The position numbers were made by a program, and so were the translations under genes. A stretch of 14,641 bases of DNA, taken from Bacteroidota bacterium. GTDB lineage: Bacteria > Bacteroidota > Bacteroidia > NS11-12g > UBA9320. Positions 5,590 to 13,835 of the stretch are shown one piece after another. Position 1 is the stretch's first letter, and each line of letters begins with the position of its first letter. The stretch lies in contig CANMPY010000013.1 of the NCBI GenBank assembly GCA_947499775.1, positions 1 through 14,641 on the forward strand, in the 5' to 3' direction. The notes beneath the pieces are model-generated. The model worked only from the letters and a program-made list of their open reading frames with translations. It was not told the origin of the DNA and ran no database searches.

Positions 5590-7476
5590 TTATGGCTCCA
5601 TACTCACAATCTCGGCATTATTTTCAACAGGCACATAATCTGTATCTACTTCAACCACCAAATTATTAATAATAAATTCCTGACGTTCAGGCGTATTTTT
5701 TCCCATATAATAATCTAAAATTTTCTCAATTGAAATTTCCTGAGTTACAATAACAGGCTCTAAGCGTATATCTTCCCCAATAAACAATCCAAATTCATCT
5801 GGACTTATTTCACCTAATCCCTTGAATCGCGTTATTTCTACTTTATCTTTTAATTTTTTTATGGCTGCTTGTTTTTCAGACTCACTATAACAATAGATCG
5901 TTTTTTGCTTATTTCTCACCCTAAACAAAGGCGTATCTAAAATATACAAATGGCCATTGCGAACTAAATCGGGAAAAAATTGGAGAAAAAATGTCATCAA
6001 TAATAATCGAATGTGCATTCCGTCAACATCGGCATCTGTAGCTACCACAATATTGTTGTAACGCAAATTTTCTATACCATCCTCAATATCTAATGCATGC
6101 TGCAATAAATTGAATTCCTCATTTTCATAAACTACTTTTTTTGTTAACCCATAACAATTCAGTGGTTTTCCACGCAAACTAAACACCGCTTGTAAATCAA
6201 CATTGCGCGATTTAGTTATGCTTCCACTTGCCGAATCGCCCTCGGTTATGAACAAGGTTGTATTATACCTTGTCTCATCCTTTTCATCGGTAAAATGAGT
6301 TCTACAATCTCTTAATTTTTTATTGTGTAGATTAGCCTTTTTGGCCCGCTCGTTTGCCAATTTACGAACTCCTGCCATTTCTTTACGCTCCTTTTCACTT
6401 CGTGATATTCGTTTGAGCAAGGCTTCGGCTATCTTAGTATTTTTATGAAGGTAATCGTCTAGATTTTTTTTAATAAAATCATAAATAAATGCTTTTACGC
6501 TTGGCCCATTGGGTCCCATATCTGCACTTCCAAGCTTAGTTTTAGTTTGTGATTCAAAAACAGGTTCTTGAACCCTAACACTTAGTGCTGCCGAAATGCA
6601 TAAACGAATATCACTTGCATCAAAATCCTTCTTATAAAATTCACGAATGGTTTTTACAAAGGCTTCTTTGAACGCTTGCAAATGGGTTCCTCCTTGTGTT
6701 GTATTTTGACCGTTTACAAAGGTGTGATAGTCTTCGCCATAATGATTATCGTGTGTAAAGGCCAATTCAATATCGTCACCCATTAAATGAACAATCGGAT
6801 AGTTGAGTTCATCTTCATTGGTTTTGCGCCTTAATAAATCTAATAAACCATTCTTTGATAAAAATTTATTTCCGTTGTAATTAAGAGAAAGGCCCGAATT
6901 GAGGTAAGCATAATTCCAAAGTTGGTTATCGATAAATTCATTGATATAGCGATAATGTTTAAAAATGAAATCGTCGGCTATAAATTCAATGAGCGTGCCA
7001 TTAGGTTTATCCGTTTCAATATCTTGCTCCGAGGTTAAAATTCCTTTTTCAAACTCTGCTAATTTGCTTTTCCCTTCTCTAAAAGATTGAACTTTAAAAT
7101 AACTGGATAATGCATTTACAGCCTTGGTTCCTACTCCATTTAACCCAACCGATTTTTGAAATGCTTTAGAATCATATTTTCCTCCTGTATTTATTTTCGA
7201 AACACATTCTAGAACTTTTCCTAAAGGAATGCCTCTGCCATAATCACGAATAATTGCCTTGCCAGCTTCAATTTTAATATCAATATTTTTGCCATGCCCC
7301 ATCACATGCTCATCAATGCAATTATCTATCACCTCTTTAAGCAACACATATATCCCATCGTCAGCAGATGATCCGTTACCCAACTTTCCAATATACATTC
7401 CCGGCCTTAAACGGATATGCTCTTTCCAGTCTAATGACTTAATACTGTCTTCGTCATATCTTACTTCTGTTGCCAA
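5590..7476 (-). CDS. parE: DNA topoisomerase IV subunit B (type IIA topoisomerase ATPase, GyrB/ParE family)
   Basis: ParE supplies ATP-driven strand passage to ParC. The 628-residue product has a GHKL ATPase domain: E48 and N52 in KEVIDNCIDE, DYGRGIP at 78-84, and the lid GLNGVGTK at 111-118. The transducer domain ends near QTKTKLGS (310-317). The TOPRIM domain has E412 in TEGDSASG (411-418), D481, D483 and D485 in DADVDGMH, and RFKGLGEISPDEF (550-562). The length fits ParE and lacks the long insert of proteobacterial GyrB. The start codon is TTG at 7474-7476; no ATG lies in frame between it and the upstream stop at 7531-7533, and family members begin a few residues before EDSI+SLDWKEHIR in the same way. 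It is followed by parC. No clear promoter was found; a TAGCTTTTG stretch about 70 bp upstream is one base off consensus. Confidence 0.94.
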   Translation of the reverse strand: MATEVRYDEDSIKSLDWKEHIRLRPGMYIGKLGNGSSADDGIYVLLKEVIDNCIDEHVMGHGKNIDIKIEAGKAIIRDYGRGIPLGKVLECVSKINTGGKYDSKAFQKSVGLNGVGTKAVNALSSYFKVQSFREGKSKLAEFEKGILTSEQDIETDKPNGTLIEFIADDFIFKHYRYINEFIDNQLWNYAYLNSGLSLNYNGNKFLSKNGLLDLLRRKTNEDELNYPIVHLMGDDIELAFTHDNHYGEDYHTFVNGQNTTQGGTHLQAFKEAFVKTIREFYKKDFDASDIRLCISAALSVRVQEPVFESQTKTKLGSADMGPNGPSVKAFIYDFIKKNLDDYLHKNTKIAEALLKRISRSEKERKEMAGVRKLANERAKKANLHNKKLRDCRTHFTDEKDETRYNTTLFITEGDSASGSITKSRNVDLQAVFSLRGKPLNCYGLTKKVVYENEEFNLLQHALDIEDGIENLRYNNIVVATDADVDGMHIRLLLMTFFLQFFPDLVRNGHLYILDTPLFRVRNKQKTIYCYSESEKQAAIKKLKDKVEITRFKGLGEISPDEFGLFIGEDIRLEPVIVTQEISIEKILDYYMGKNTPERQEFIINNLVVEVDTDYVPVENNAEIVSMEP

Positions 7477-7877
7477 ATGAATTATTAATAAGTTAAAATG
7501 CGAAATTAAATCCCTATCCGATTTTTGTAATCAAAAGATATAAACAAAAGCTATACAATTAGTCTGTAATTGGACACGGAAATCATACAAGTTCAACCCA
7601 ATAATAAAAATAACTTGACTAACTTCAAATGTTTAATAAAATCTTAAATCTTAATTTATCAATCTATTCATATTAATGAAACACTTCAGTTATAATAAAT
7701 AATGATGAAAATCATATTCACATCCAAAATTTTAAACAGTCGTGTTTCTTAAAGTTATAAAGGATTTATTACCATTACGACGTACTCTAACAAAATTACC
7801 CACATTGCATAATGATATAAATATTACAATGTTATGTATAATTATCGTTAATTTGCACCGCTTAATATTAGAAAAAA
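7477..7877. other. 401-bp non-coding region between divergent parE and the T9SS surface module
   Basis: No credible gene is seen here. The stretch is very AT-rich and must hold the promoters for parE (minus) and for the surface-protein gene at 7878 (plus). Near the right end, TTAATTTG at 7848-7855 matches the -7 consensus in all but one base and lies 22 bp before the ATG, but it has no matching -33 box. A 6-bp inverted repeat, CAATTA at 7556-7561 and TAATTG at 7567-7572 with a 5-bp centre, could be an operator but may be chance in such AT-rich DNA. A 66-codon frame starting at 7742 overlaps the surface gene out of frame and looks spurious. Confidence 0.6.
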
Positions 7878-10800
7878 ATGAAAATAAAATCACTTTTACT
7901 CCTTGCCATTATTTCACTAACCTATTCAGCCAATGCTGCTAAATGGTATGTAAATGTAAATACTGGTGCTGACAGTTTAGATGGCAGTTCTCCGTTTTAC
8001 ACCTTAGGGTTGATCGGCCCAAAGAAAACCATTGCAAATGCATTTCTTTTTGCAGGATACTCCGATACAATTTATATATCGGAAGGCTTATATGAAGAAA
8101 GGCTTTTTTTAGACAAGCCTATTGTATTGTTAGGCAATAATTGGGGAATAAACCCACTAACCCAAACGCGAAATTCAGAAACCATTATTGTCCCTCCATT
8201 TTTGGCTACTGGTTTCGATATTGCAGGCAATTCGGCTATCGAAATAGCTTCGTGCTGTGTTGAAATTAACGGTATTATGATAAAAGGTGATAATCCAAAT
8301 ATTATAAGTCCACTAACCAAATATAATAAGGAATATGAAGTTGGTTATGGCATTGGTGTCCAGGGCGCATATACCGATTTATATTTCAACAATTTGATTA
8401 TTAATAATTTTGTATATGCAGGAATCCGATTAGCTAGTGGTAGTTTCCCTACACTTTCGAATAAAATAGAAAGCAGCAAAATTAGTATTGGTGAGCAAAA
8501 TTCGCATGGCATTATTTTAGATGAAAACTTTTATAGTGATATAACGTTTGTTACCATCGATTCGGTAGGCAAAGGCTTATCGTTTAATAATTTCTCGGCT
8601 AAGAATAGTAAGAATTTTACATTCTCATACATAAACATTACTGCCGAAAGCAATGGAATAACACTTAACAACTTCTCGGGTTCAACCGATTCGTTAAAAT
8701 TTGAATACAATATATTTAATCCATCAGATGCTATCAATAATTTTGTAGGTTTTACTTTAATAGACTTATATTCAGATGGATATTCAGATATTTCTAATTT
8801 TATAAGCAATTATGCTTATACCGGATTATCGGTTCGCAATGTATCAGCCTCTTATTTACTGAACTTTGCAAGCAATTCGTTTAATTATGGAAAAATTGGC
8901 GTAAATATTGAACAATCTACCATGACTCCTAATGTAAACCTTAACCTTTTAAGTTCAAATTTTAATAACTTAGATAGCGCTGCCATTATGGTATTGGCAG
9001 AAGGAGGGAAATTAACACTTGGATTAACTGACATAAGCATAAATAAATCAGCTCAAGCCATTATCTTAAAAGGTAATGCTGATATAGCGCTAACGAATAC
9101 TCAATTTGATCAAATTTACGGATATTACCTTTTTCTAGACTCAATAAACGGCTTAAAACCAACTGCCAAAATTGATGCTACAACCTGTTTTTACGAAGGT
9201 ACAATAGGCGCTTCCTTAAACAGAAATGAAGCTTTCATGGTAGAAAATAAAATTCGTCATTTTATGGATAAACCTAATTTAGCTTGGGTGTTATTTAAAA
9301 ACAAAAACCTTTACGTAAGCATGAACGATGGTAATGATTTTGTAAATAGAGCCCTAAGTATTGCTAGCAATACATGGAATATTTATTTGGATAGCATGAA
9401 CAGCACCGAAAATGTAATTATGGACAAAACCATACATTTATATCCTCATCCTGCTACAGCTATTGGTAATCTTAAAATGCAAAGCAATAACGAAACCTTG
9501 TTCATTCATGGAAAACTTAGCCTTTTGAATGGTTTAGATTTAGTTAAGGGAATGATCGTTACTACACCTTCTGATACCCTTGTTGTATATAGAAGCAATG
9601 CAAATGATTTATTAAGTTCGGGTAACACATTAAGTTTTGTAAACGGAACCCTGTATGTGAAGTATATTAACTTTCCAAACAATTATCCAATAATTGATAC
9701 TATACCTATAGGCCTTGGAAATGAATTTAGACCAATTTATGTAAATGCGCTATGGCCTGCAGGATTAAGCAAAGCCGATATTGGTTTTAAATCTTTTTTA
9801 GGAAAAGCCCCAATTGCTAATCTTCCTGCCAACATTACGCATATTTCAGACAGACGCTACTGGCAAATTACAAACCCATTAAATCAATCCGGATTTTCAT
9901 TTAGTAATGTAGGATTCAGCTATAATACTGTCATCACAAATGATTTAGTAAATGACCCCTCCAATTTAAGAGTGGTATATCAGGATGCAACTACTGCCTA
10001 CAATATTGGAGGCTCAGGCACTGCTCCATTTATTGGTTCTATTTTAAGCGCAACAGGTTCTACTAATTATGGATATTACACTGCCGGCAACGCTACTGGT
10101 GGAAACAATACCTTGTCGCCTATTAATCCAGTTGCACTTTTAAACGTTACGGGACATTGTGCAAACGACTCTATTATATTCTCGGCAAATAACTCACGTT
10201 CCGATTCAGCTATTGTTGTTTGGGAATGGGCTGTTACAGGACCTTCAACCGTTTTGACACCTGAAAATGCAGAAACCATAAAAAAATCAATACCTACAAC
10301 AGGTACATATATGGTTACTTTAATAATTACAAATAAAGATGGGTATAAAGATACCGTATCATCTTCGTTTATTATTGATGGCTTACCAACAATAAGTTAC
10401 ACCTCTGTATCACCTTGTTTCCCTTTACCAATTGATGTTAAAAGCACATCTACTCTGCCTCCTTTTACAACATTGGCAGCTACTGAATGGAAAATAAATG
10501 CCAATTATTTCACAACCCCAAATCTTAATTTCACCCCTACTATTTCAGGTATTCAAGTAGGTTATTTAAAATTAACCTTAAACACAGGTTGTTCAGATAC
10601 ATTGCCTATTTCAGTTTTATCGCCTATTAAACCAACTATTACTTTTATTCCTAATGGAATAGTAAATATATGTGCAGGAGATAGCGTTAAAATAAAAGTT
10701 AACAAATCAGCTGGAAATGTAGTTTGGAGCGATGGCTTGGCACACGACTCATTACTATTAAAAACAGTAACTTTTAATAAAGCTACCATTTTTAGCTCTC

Positions 10801-11342
10801 CACAGTGTTTTGTGTCCGATAGCGTTAGCAGTAATCTTTTAGCTCTTCCAACTGTAAATGCAGGACGAGATACTACTGTACTTCCAGGTAAATTAGTTAA
10901 CTTTAAAGGAGTTTCAAATTCAATGGTTGAGTGGATGCCAGATACTTGGCTTAACGACGCTACTATTCTAAATCCAACATCAAGACCTTTGTCGTCAACA
11001 ACATATACTTTACGAGCTTATACCGTAGATGGTTGTGAAGCAACCGATATAGTGACAGTTAATGTAGATTCTGAAAACACAACCAATATTCCAAACCTAC
11101 TTACACCAAATGGCGATGCACATAACGATGTGTGGGAATTAAGTAACTTTCCACCAACCGATAAACTTTCAATACTAATATTTACACGTGAAGGTCAATT
11201 GGTTTATGAAAACGAATCGTACAAAAATAATTGGAATGGACAGCGCAATAACGAAGCATTACCTGACGGTTATTATCCATTTGTAGTTGAAAACAAAACC
11301 ACAAAAAAAGTTTATACTGGTATTTTAAATATTTTAAACTAA
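7878..11342 (+). CDS. Secreted multidomain surface protein with T9SS type B sorting domain (CHU_C family)
   Basis: The product is 1154 residues. Residues 1-20 are a Sec signal peptide (MKIKSLLLLAIISLTYSANA), which fixes the start. Residues about 21-470 start with KWYVNVNTGADSLDG and PKKTIANAF, then run as irregular repeats rich in Asn, Ile, Ser and Phe with recurring NNF and SNF turns; this looks like a right-handed parallel beta-helix. A second beta-rich region follows (about 480-740). Residues about 744-834 resemble a PKD domain (VVWEWAV, then TGTYMVTLIITNKDGY). Residues about 993-1063 are an Ig-like repeat with NAGRDTTVLPGK and STTYTLRAYTVDGC. Residues 1070-1154 are the CHU_C/type B T9SS sorting domain, with NLLTPNGDAHNDVW, a central LSILIFTREGQLVYE strand and DGYYPFVVEN. 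It is expected to cross the outer membrane by T9SS and stay on the surface or be released. The ligand is unknown; adhesion or glycan binding is inferred from the beta-helix. The PorP/SprF gene follows directly. Confidence 0.88.
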   Translation: MKIKSLLLLAIISLTYSANAAKWYVNVNTGADSLDGSSPFYTLGLIGPKKTIANAFLFAGYSDTIYISEGLYEERLFLDKPIVLLGNNWGINPLTQTRNSETIIVPPFLATGFDIAGNSAIEIASCCVEINGIMIKGDNPNIISPLTKYNKEYEVGYGIGVQGAYTDLYFNNLIINNFVYAGIRLASGSFPTLSNKIESSKISIGEQNSHGIILDENFYSDITFVTIDSVGKGLSFNNFSAKNSKNFTFSYINITAESNGITLNNFSGSTDSLKFEYNIFNPSDAINNFVGFTLIDLYSDGYSDISNFISNYAYTGLSVRNVSASYLLNFASNSFNYGKIGVNIEQSTMTPNVNLNLLSSNFNNLDSAAIMVLAEGGKLTLGLTDISINKSAQAIILKGNADIALTNTQFDQIYGYYLFLDSINGLKPTAKIDATTCFYEGTIGASLNRNEAFMVENKIRHFMDKPNLAWVLFKNKNLYVSMNDGNDFVNRALSIASNTWNIYLDSMNSTENVIMDKTIHLYPHPATAIGNLKMQSNNETLFIHGKLSLLNGLDLVKGMIVTTPSDTLVVYRSNANDLLSSGNTLSFVNGTLYVKYINFPNNYPIIDTIPIGLGNEFRPIYVNALWPAGLSKADIGFKSFLGKAPIANLPANITHISDRRYWQITNPLNQSGFSFSNVGFSYNTVITNDLVNDPSNLRVVYQDATTAYNIGGSGTAPFIGSILSATGSTNYGYYTAGNATGGNNTLSPINPVALLNVTGHCANDSIIFSANNSRSDSAIVVWEWAVTGPSTVLTPENAETIKKSIPTTGTYMVTLIITNKDGYKDTVSSSFIIDGLPTISYTSVSPCFPLPIDVKSTSTLPPFTTLAATEWKINANYFTTPNLNFTPTISGIQVGYLKLTLNTGCSDTLPISVLSPIKPTITFIPNGIVNICAGDSVKIKVNKSAGNVVWSDGLAHDSLLLKTVTFNKATIFSSPQCFVSDSVSSNLLALPTVNAGRDTTVLPGKLVNFKGVSNSMVEWMPDTWLNDATILNPTSRPLSSTTYTLRAYTVDGCEATDIVTVNVDSENTTNIPNLLTPNGDAHNDVWELSNFPPTDKLSILIFTREGQLVYENESYKNNWNGQRNNEALPDGYYPFVVENKTTKKVYTGILNILN

Positions 11343-11385
11343 ACCCATGAACTCAATAAATAACCTTAACACAAAACACATAATC

Positions 11386-12687
11386 ATGAACTCTATAATT
11401 CGTAAATCATTCTTTATAATACTTAGCAGTTTAATGCTTACTGCAAATGCACAGCAAACGCCATTATTTGGATTCAATTCTCAACTCTTGAATGTATCTA
11501 ATCCATCGATGACGCGTACTGCTTCGCCATTAAATGTAACCTTAGCCGGACGAAAATATTGGACAGGCATTCAAGGTAGCCCAGAAGCCTTTATTGGTTC
11601 ATTCTCCATTTCGCCTACTACACAAAAATCAGCATTTGGAGGTTTCTTATGGGCCGAAAATGCACCAATGATAAGCAAGCAAGTGTATGGCTTAAATTAT
11701 GCCTATGCACTAAAGAACATGGATGAAAACAACAACTTAAGGTTTGGTGCTGGTTTAGATTTTATTTCGGTAAGTTCAAACACTGCCTCCATTATTGCCA
11801 ATGATTACAACGACCCCTATTATACTGCTTTATTTAATAACAATAAGTCGTCGGTTGATTTTAGAACTGGCGCAACATGGAATAATGACGTACTTGAGAT
11901 AGGTGTAGCGGTTCAACAATTAATTCAAAGTAAAAATTTAATAGGTGAGACAGTAAAGGAGGAACTTGAATTTAATAATGCAAGGTTAATCAACGGACAT
12001 ATTAAATATACCATCCAAACAGATGAGGATATGTTTATTACACCTTTAGTTTTTTGGCAGGTTCAAAATTCACTACCAGCAAGAGTTGATATTAATTTAC
12101 TGGCCGAAAAAACGGGTAAACTATGGGGTGGTGCATGGTACCGACCAAAAGCAGCTGCAGGATTTATGGCTGGTGTTTGGGCTGTTCAAGATGTAAAAAT
12201 TGGATATATGTACGAAAAAACATTTTTAAGAAAAATGTCGAGTGCTGGAAATTCTCATGAACTGGTAATAAGCTATACGCCAAAAATAGGATCAAAGGAT
12301 AAAATAAATCCAGAAAAATATGAAAAACCAGCTCCTCAAATAGTTCGAATTAAAGATACCATTGTTATTGTAAAAGAAACTCGAATAATCGAAAAACCTA
12401 AAGCCGCTGTAGTGGCCCCAAAAGAAGAGAAAAAGGTAGCAGCAGCTGTACCTGGAGCACCGGGTAAATTTAATGTTGTTTCGGGCTTATTTTCTGTTGA
12501 AGCAAATGGCAAAAAATTTGCCGCAAAACTTCAAGCCGAAGGATATAAAGCTACTTTATTGAAAAATCCATCAAGTAACCAATTCTACGTATCTGTAGGA
12601 AATTTCAATACCCTAGAAGAAGCTCATAAATTTATGACTGCAAAACCAAATCCTAAATTTACATTCTGGGTTAAAAAAATGAAATAG
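11386..12687 (+). CDS. PorP/SprF-family outer-membrane protein with C-terminal SPOR-like domain
   Basis: I place the start at 11386, not at the in-frame ATG at 11347, because the second ATG opens a clean signal peptide (MNSIIRKSFFIILSSLM, ending ANA before QQ). The earlier one would put 13 polar residues in front of it. The 433-residue product has a PorP/SprF beta-barrel domain: QTPLFGFNSQLLNVSNPS, NVTLAGRKYWTGIQGSPE, then membrane strands through SHELVISYTPK. A charged Lys/Glu/Pro/Ala linker of about 60 residues follows. The last 75 residues (GKFNVVSGLFSVEANGKKFA, GYKATLL, FYVSVGNFNTLEEA) have the pattern of a SPOR domain, a fold that binds glycan strands lacking peptide stems. PorP/SprF proteins assist T9SS and are often paired with CHU_C-type substrates such as SprB. 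The gene follows such a substrate by 43 bp, so co-transcription is likely. The SPOR fold is inferred from pattern, less certain than the barrel. Confidence 0.87.
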   Translation: MNSIIRKSFFIILSSLMLTANAQQTPLFGFNSQLLNVSNPSMTRTASPLNVTLAGRKYWTGIQGSPEAFIGSFSISPTTQKSAFGGFLWAENAPMISKQVYGLNYAYALKNMDENNNLRFGAGLDFISVSSNTASIIANDYNDPYYTALFNNNKSSVDFRTGATWNNDVLEIGVAVQQLIQSKNLIGETVKEELEFNNARLINGHIKYTIQTDEDMFITPLVFWQVQNSLPARVDINLLAEKTGKLWGGAWYRPKAAAGFMAGVWAVQDVKIGYMYEKTFLRKMSSAGNSHELVISYTPKIGSKDKINPEKYEKPAPQIVRIKDTIVIVKETRIIEKPKAAVVAPKEEKKVAAAVPGAPGKFNVVSGLFSVEANGKKFAAKLQAEGYKATLLKNPSSNQFYVSVGNFNTLEEAHKFMTAKPNPKFTFWVKKMK

Positions 12688-12711
12688 CAAAACACTAATA
12701 AAATAATGCAT

Positions 12712-12748
12712 AAAAAAAACACCATCTAAACTAGATGGTGTTTTTTTT
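12712..12748. terminator. Strong rho-independent terminator, usable in both directions
   Basis: CACCATCTA at 12720-12728 and TAGATGGTG at 12732-12740 form a perfect 9-bp stem with a 3-nt loop. It is preceded by eight A (12712-12719) and followed by eight T (12741-12748), so the paired region could extend to 17 bp. The symmetric A-stem-T layout gives a U-tract on either strand. It lies 24 bp after the PorP/SprF stop and 13 bp after the stop of the convergent stress-protein gene, as expected for a shared terminator. Confidence 0.95.
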
Positions 12749-12761
12749 ATTCCTAAATATA

Positions 12762-13661
12762 CTAGTAAAAGCCTTCAGTACCAATATAACGGAATGCCGT
12801 TTCTTTTGGATGAATGCACATTACTGGAACTTTATTTACTCTGTTTACAATTTGTTGAGCTTCAGAGCCAAAGATGAATTCAGAGAATCCTTTTTCTTGG
12901 TGTGTCATTATTAAGATTAGATCTGCATTTATTTCATCGGCATATTTCAAAGTATCTACGCCTAAATGTCCTGGAAATCTATCCTCATCTAATTCAAAAA
13001 TAATGGCTTTAACTCCATTTTGCTCTAAAATATTTTTAACTTGATAAATGGTAGCCCTAATTTTGTTTCTTAAAAACTCATCATCTTCCACTTCCGAAAT
13101 AATATGAACTTCTGAATTGTATTTTTTTGCAATATGAATAGCCCAAGTTACCTTTTGTTTCGATTCTTTTGAAAGGTCAATAGGCAATACTAATTTTTCG
13201 TATCTCCCTTTTTTTGGAAACTCGTTCACAATAATAACCGGTACGTTGGCGTAGCTCATTACCCTCGACGATGTGCTTCCGATAATCTGCTCGATTCCTT
13301 CGGCACCTTTAGTTCCCATAATAATGCTATCGCAACCCATTTTTTCAGAAATTTCGACAATGGCCTTATAAACTTTCCCTTCATGAATTAAGAAATCAAT
13401 TTTCAATTTTGGATGTTTCACCAAAACTTCATTTTTAAGTTCTTTCATTTTTTGCTCAATTCCTATTCGCATCATTTCGTTGCGATTTTGGTTTCCACCA
13501 AAGAGATGAGAGAGGTAACTTTCTTCTAAAATGTGAACCATTACAATGTCATTACCGAATATTTCGGCATGATCGGCGGCATGCATAAGCGCATTTTGCG
13601 AAGTAGATGAAAAATCAATAGGTACAATAATGGCACGATCGTTTGAAATAATATTATTCAT
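12762..13661 (-). CDS. Universal stress protein with two tandem UspA domains
   Basis: The 299-residue cytoplasmic protein holds two UspA-like Rossmann domains. Domain 1 (about 9-146) begins AIIVPIDFSSTSQNAL and has the nucleotide-loop signature GTKG (116-119), then GST (128-130), so the spacer is 8 residues where the usual ATP-binding form (G2xG9xGS/T) has 9. Domain 2 (about 155-285) begins KLVLPIDLSKESKQKV; its corresponding loop is MTHQEKGFSEFIFGSEA, which has lost the first glycines and is unlikely to bind ATP in the classical way. This pairing of a near-canonical with a degenerate domain is common in the tandem USPs of Bacteroidota. Such proteins are linked to stress and starvation survival; no specific partner can be read from this context. 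A -7 box lies 24 bp upstream of the ATG. The gene shares a terminator with the PorP/SprF gene. Confidence 0.92.
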   Translation of the reverse strand: MNNIISNDRAIIVPIDFSSTSQNALMHAADHAEIFGNDIVMVHILEESYLSHLFGGNQNRNEMMRIGIEQKMKELKNEVLVKHPKLKIDFLIHEGKVYKAIVEISEKMGCDSIIMGTKGAEGIEQIIGSTSSRVMSYANVPVIIVNEFPKKGRYEKLVLPIDLSKESKQKVTWAIHIAKKYNSEVHIISEVEDDEFLRNKIRATIYQVKNILEQNGVKAIIFELDEDRFPGHLGVDTLKYADEINADLILIMTHQEKGFSEFIFGSEAQQIVNRVNKVPVMCIHPKETAFRYIGTEGFY

Positions 13662-13684
13662 AGCAAATTTATTTTATACGCCGG

Positions 13685-13692
13685 CAAAGTTA
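13685..13692 (-). promoter_or_regulatory. Candidate -7 box (TAACTTTG) for the universal stress protein gene
   Basis: On the minus strand this reads TAACTTTG, an exact TAnnTTTG match. Transcription would start near 13678, giving a leader of about 17 nt before the ATG at 13661. The nearest -33-like sequence, ATTG at 13708-13711 read on the minus strand, has a spacer of only 15 bp, shorter than the usual 17-23, so the upstream box is doubtful. Confidence 0.5.
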
Positions 13693-13816
13693 ATAGAAAT
13701 TGATTAACAATATTTTAAGAAAAATAAATGCCCGATACTTTCTAAAATAAGGTTAGCAAATTAACATGTGTTGATATTTACTGATATTAATTTAAGTGCC
13801 TTAACTTGCCAAACTT

Positions 13817-13824
13817 TACCTTTG
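13817..13824 (+). promoter_or_regulatory. Candidate -7 box (TACCTTTG) for the helicase gene
   Basis: TACCTTTG is an exact TAnnTTTG match. The best -33-like sequence is TTTA at 13791-13794 (one mismatch, 22-bp spacer). Transcription would begin near 13831, only about 5 nt before the first ATG (13836) and about 14 nt before the second in-frame ATG (13845). Confidence 0.5.
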
Positions 13825-13835
13825 GAGAATAGATT

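Noticed and set aside
2766..7476. DNA gyrase (gyrB-gyrA) as an alternative identity for the topoisomerase pair
   Set aside because: No GyrA box in the A subunit, a B subunit resembling the ParE form of Bacteroidota, and an adjacent B-then-A arrangement typical of parE-parC in this phylum. Without the rest of the genome this remains a judgement.
7742..7942. 66-codon plus-strand frame starting in the parE-surface gene gap
   Set aside because: It overlaps the signal peptide region of the gene at 7878 in another frame, has no promoter or recognisable domain, and its composition looks like translated AT-rich spacer.
8072..10789. Minus-strand frames opposite the large surface gene
   Set aside because: Short antisense frames inside a long coding region with signal peptide and sorting domain; none has a recognisable domain or promoter.
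11347..11385. Upstream ATG adding 13 residues to the PorP/SprF protein
   Set aside because: It would put a polar stretch in front of an otherwise standard signal peptide, and the ATG at 11386 begins that peptide directly. The shared MNSI start of both versions may be a small local duplication or chance.
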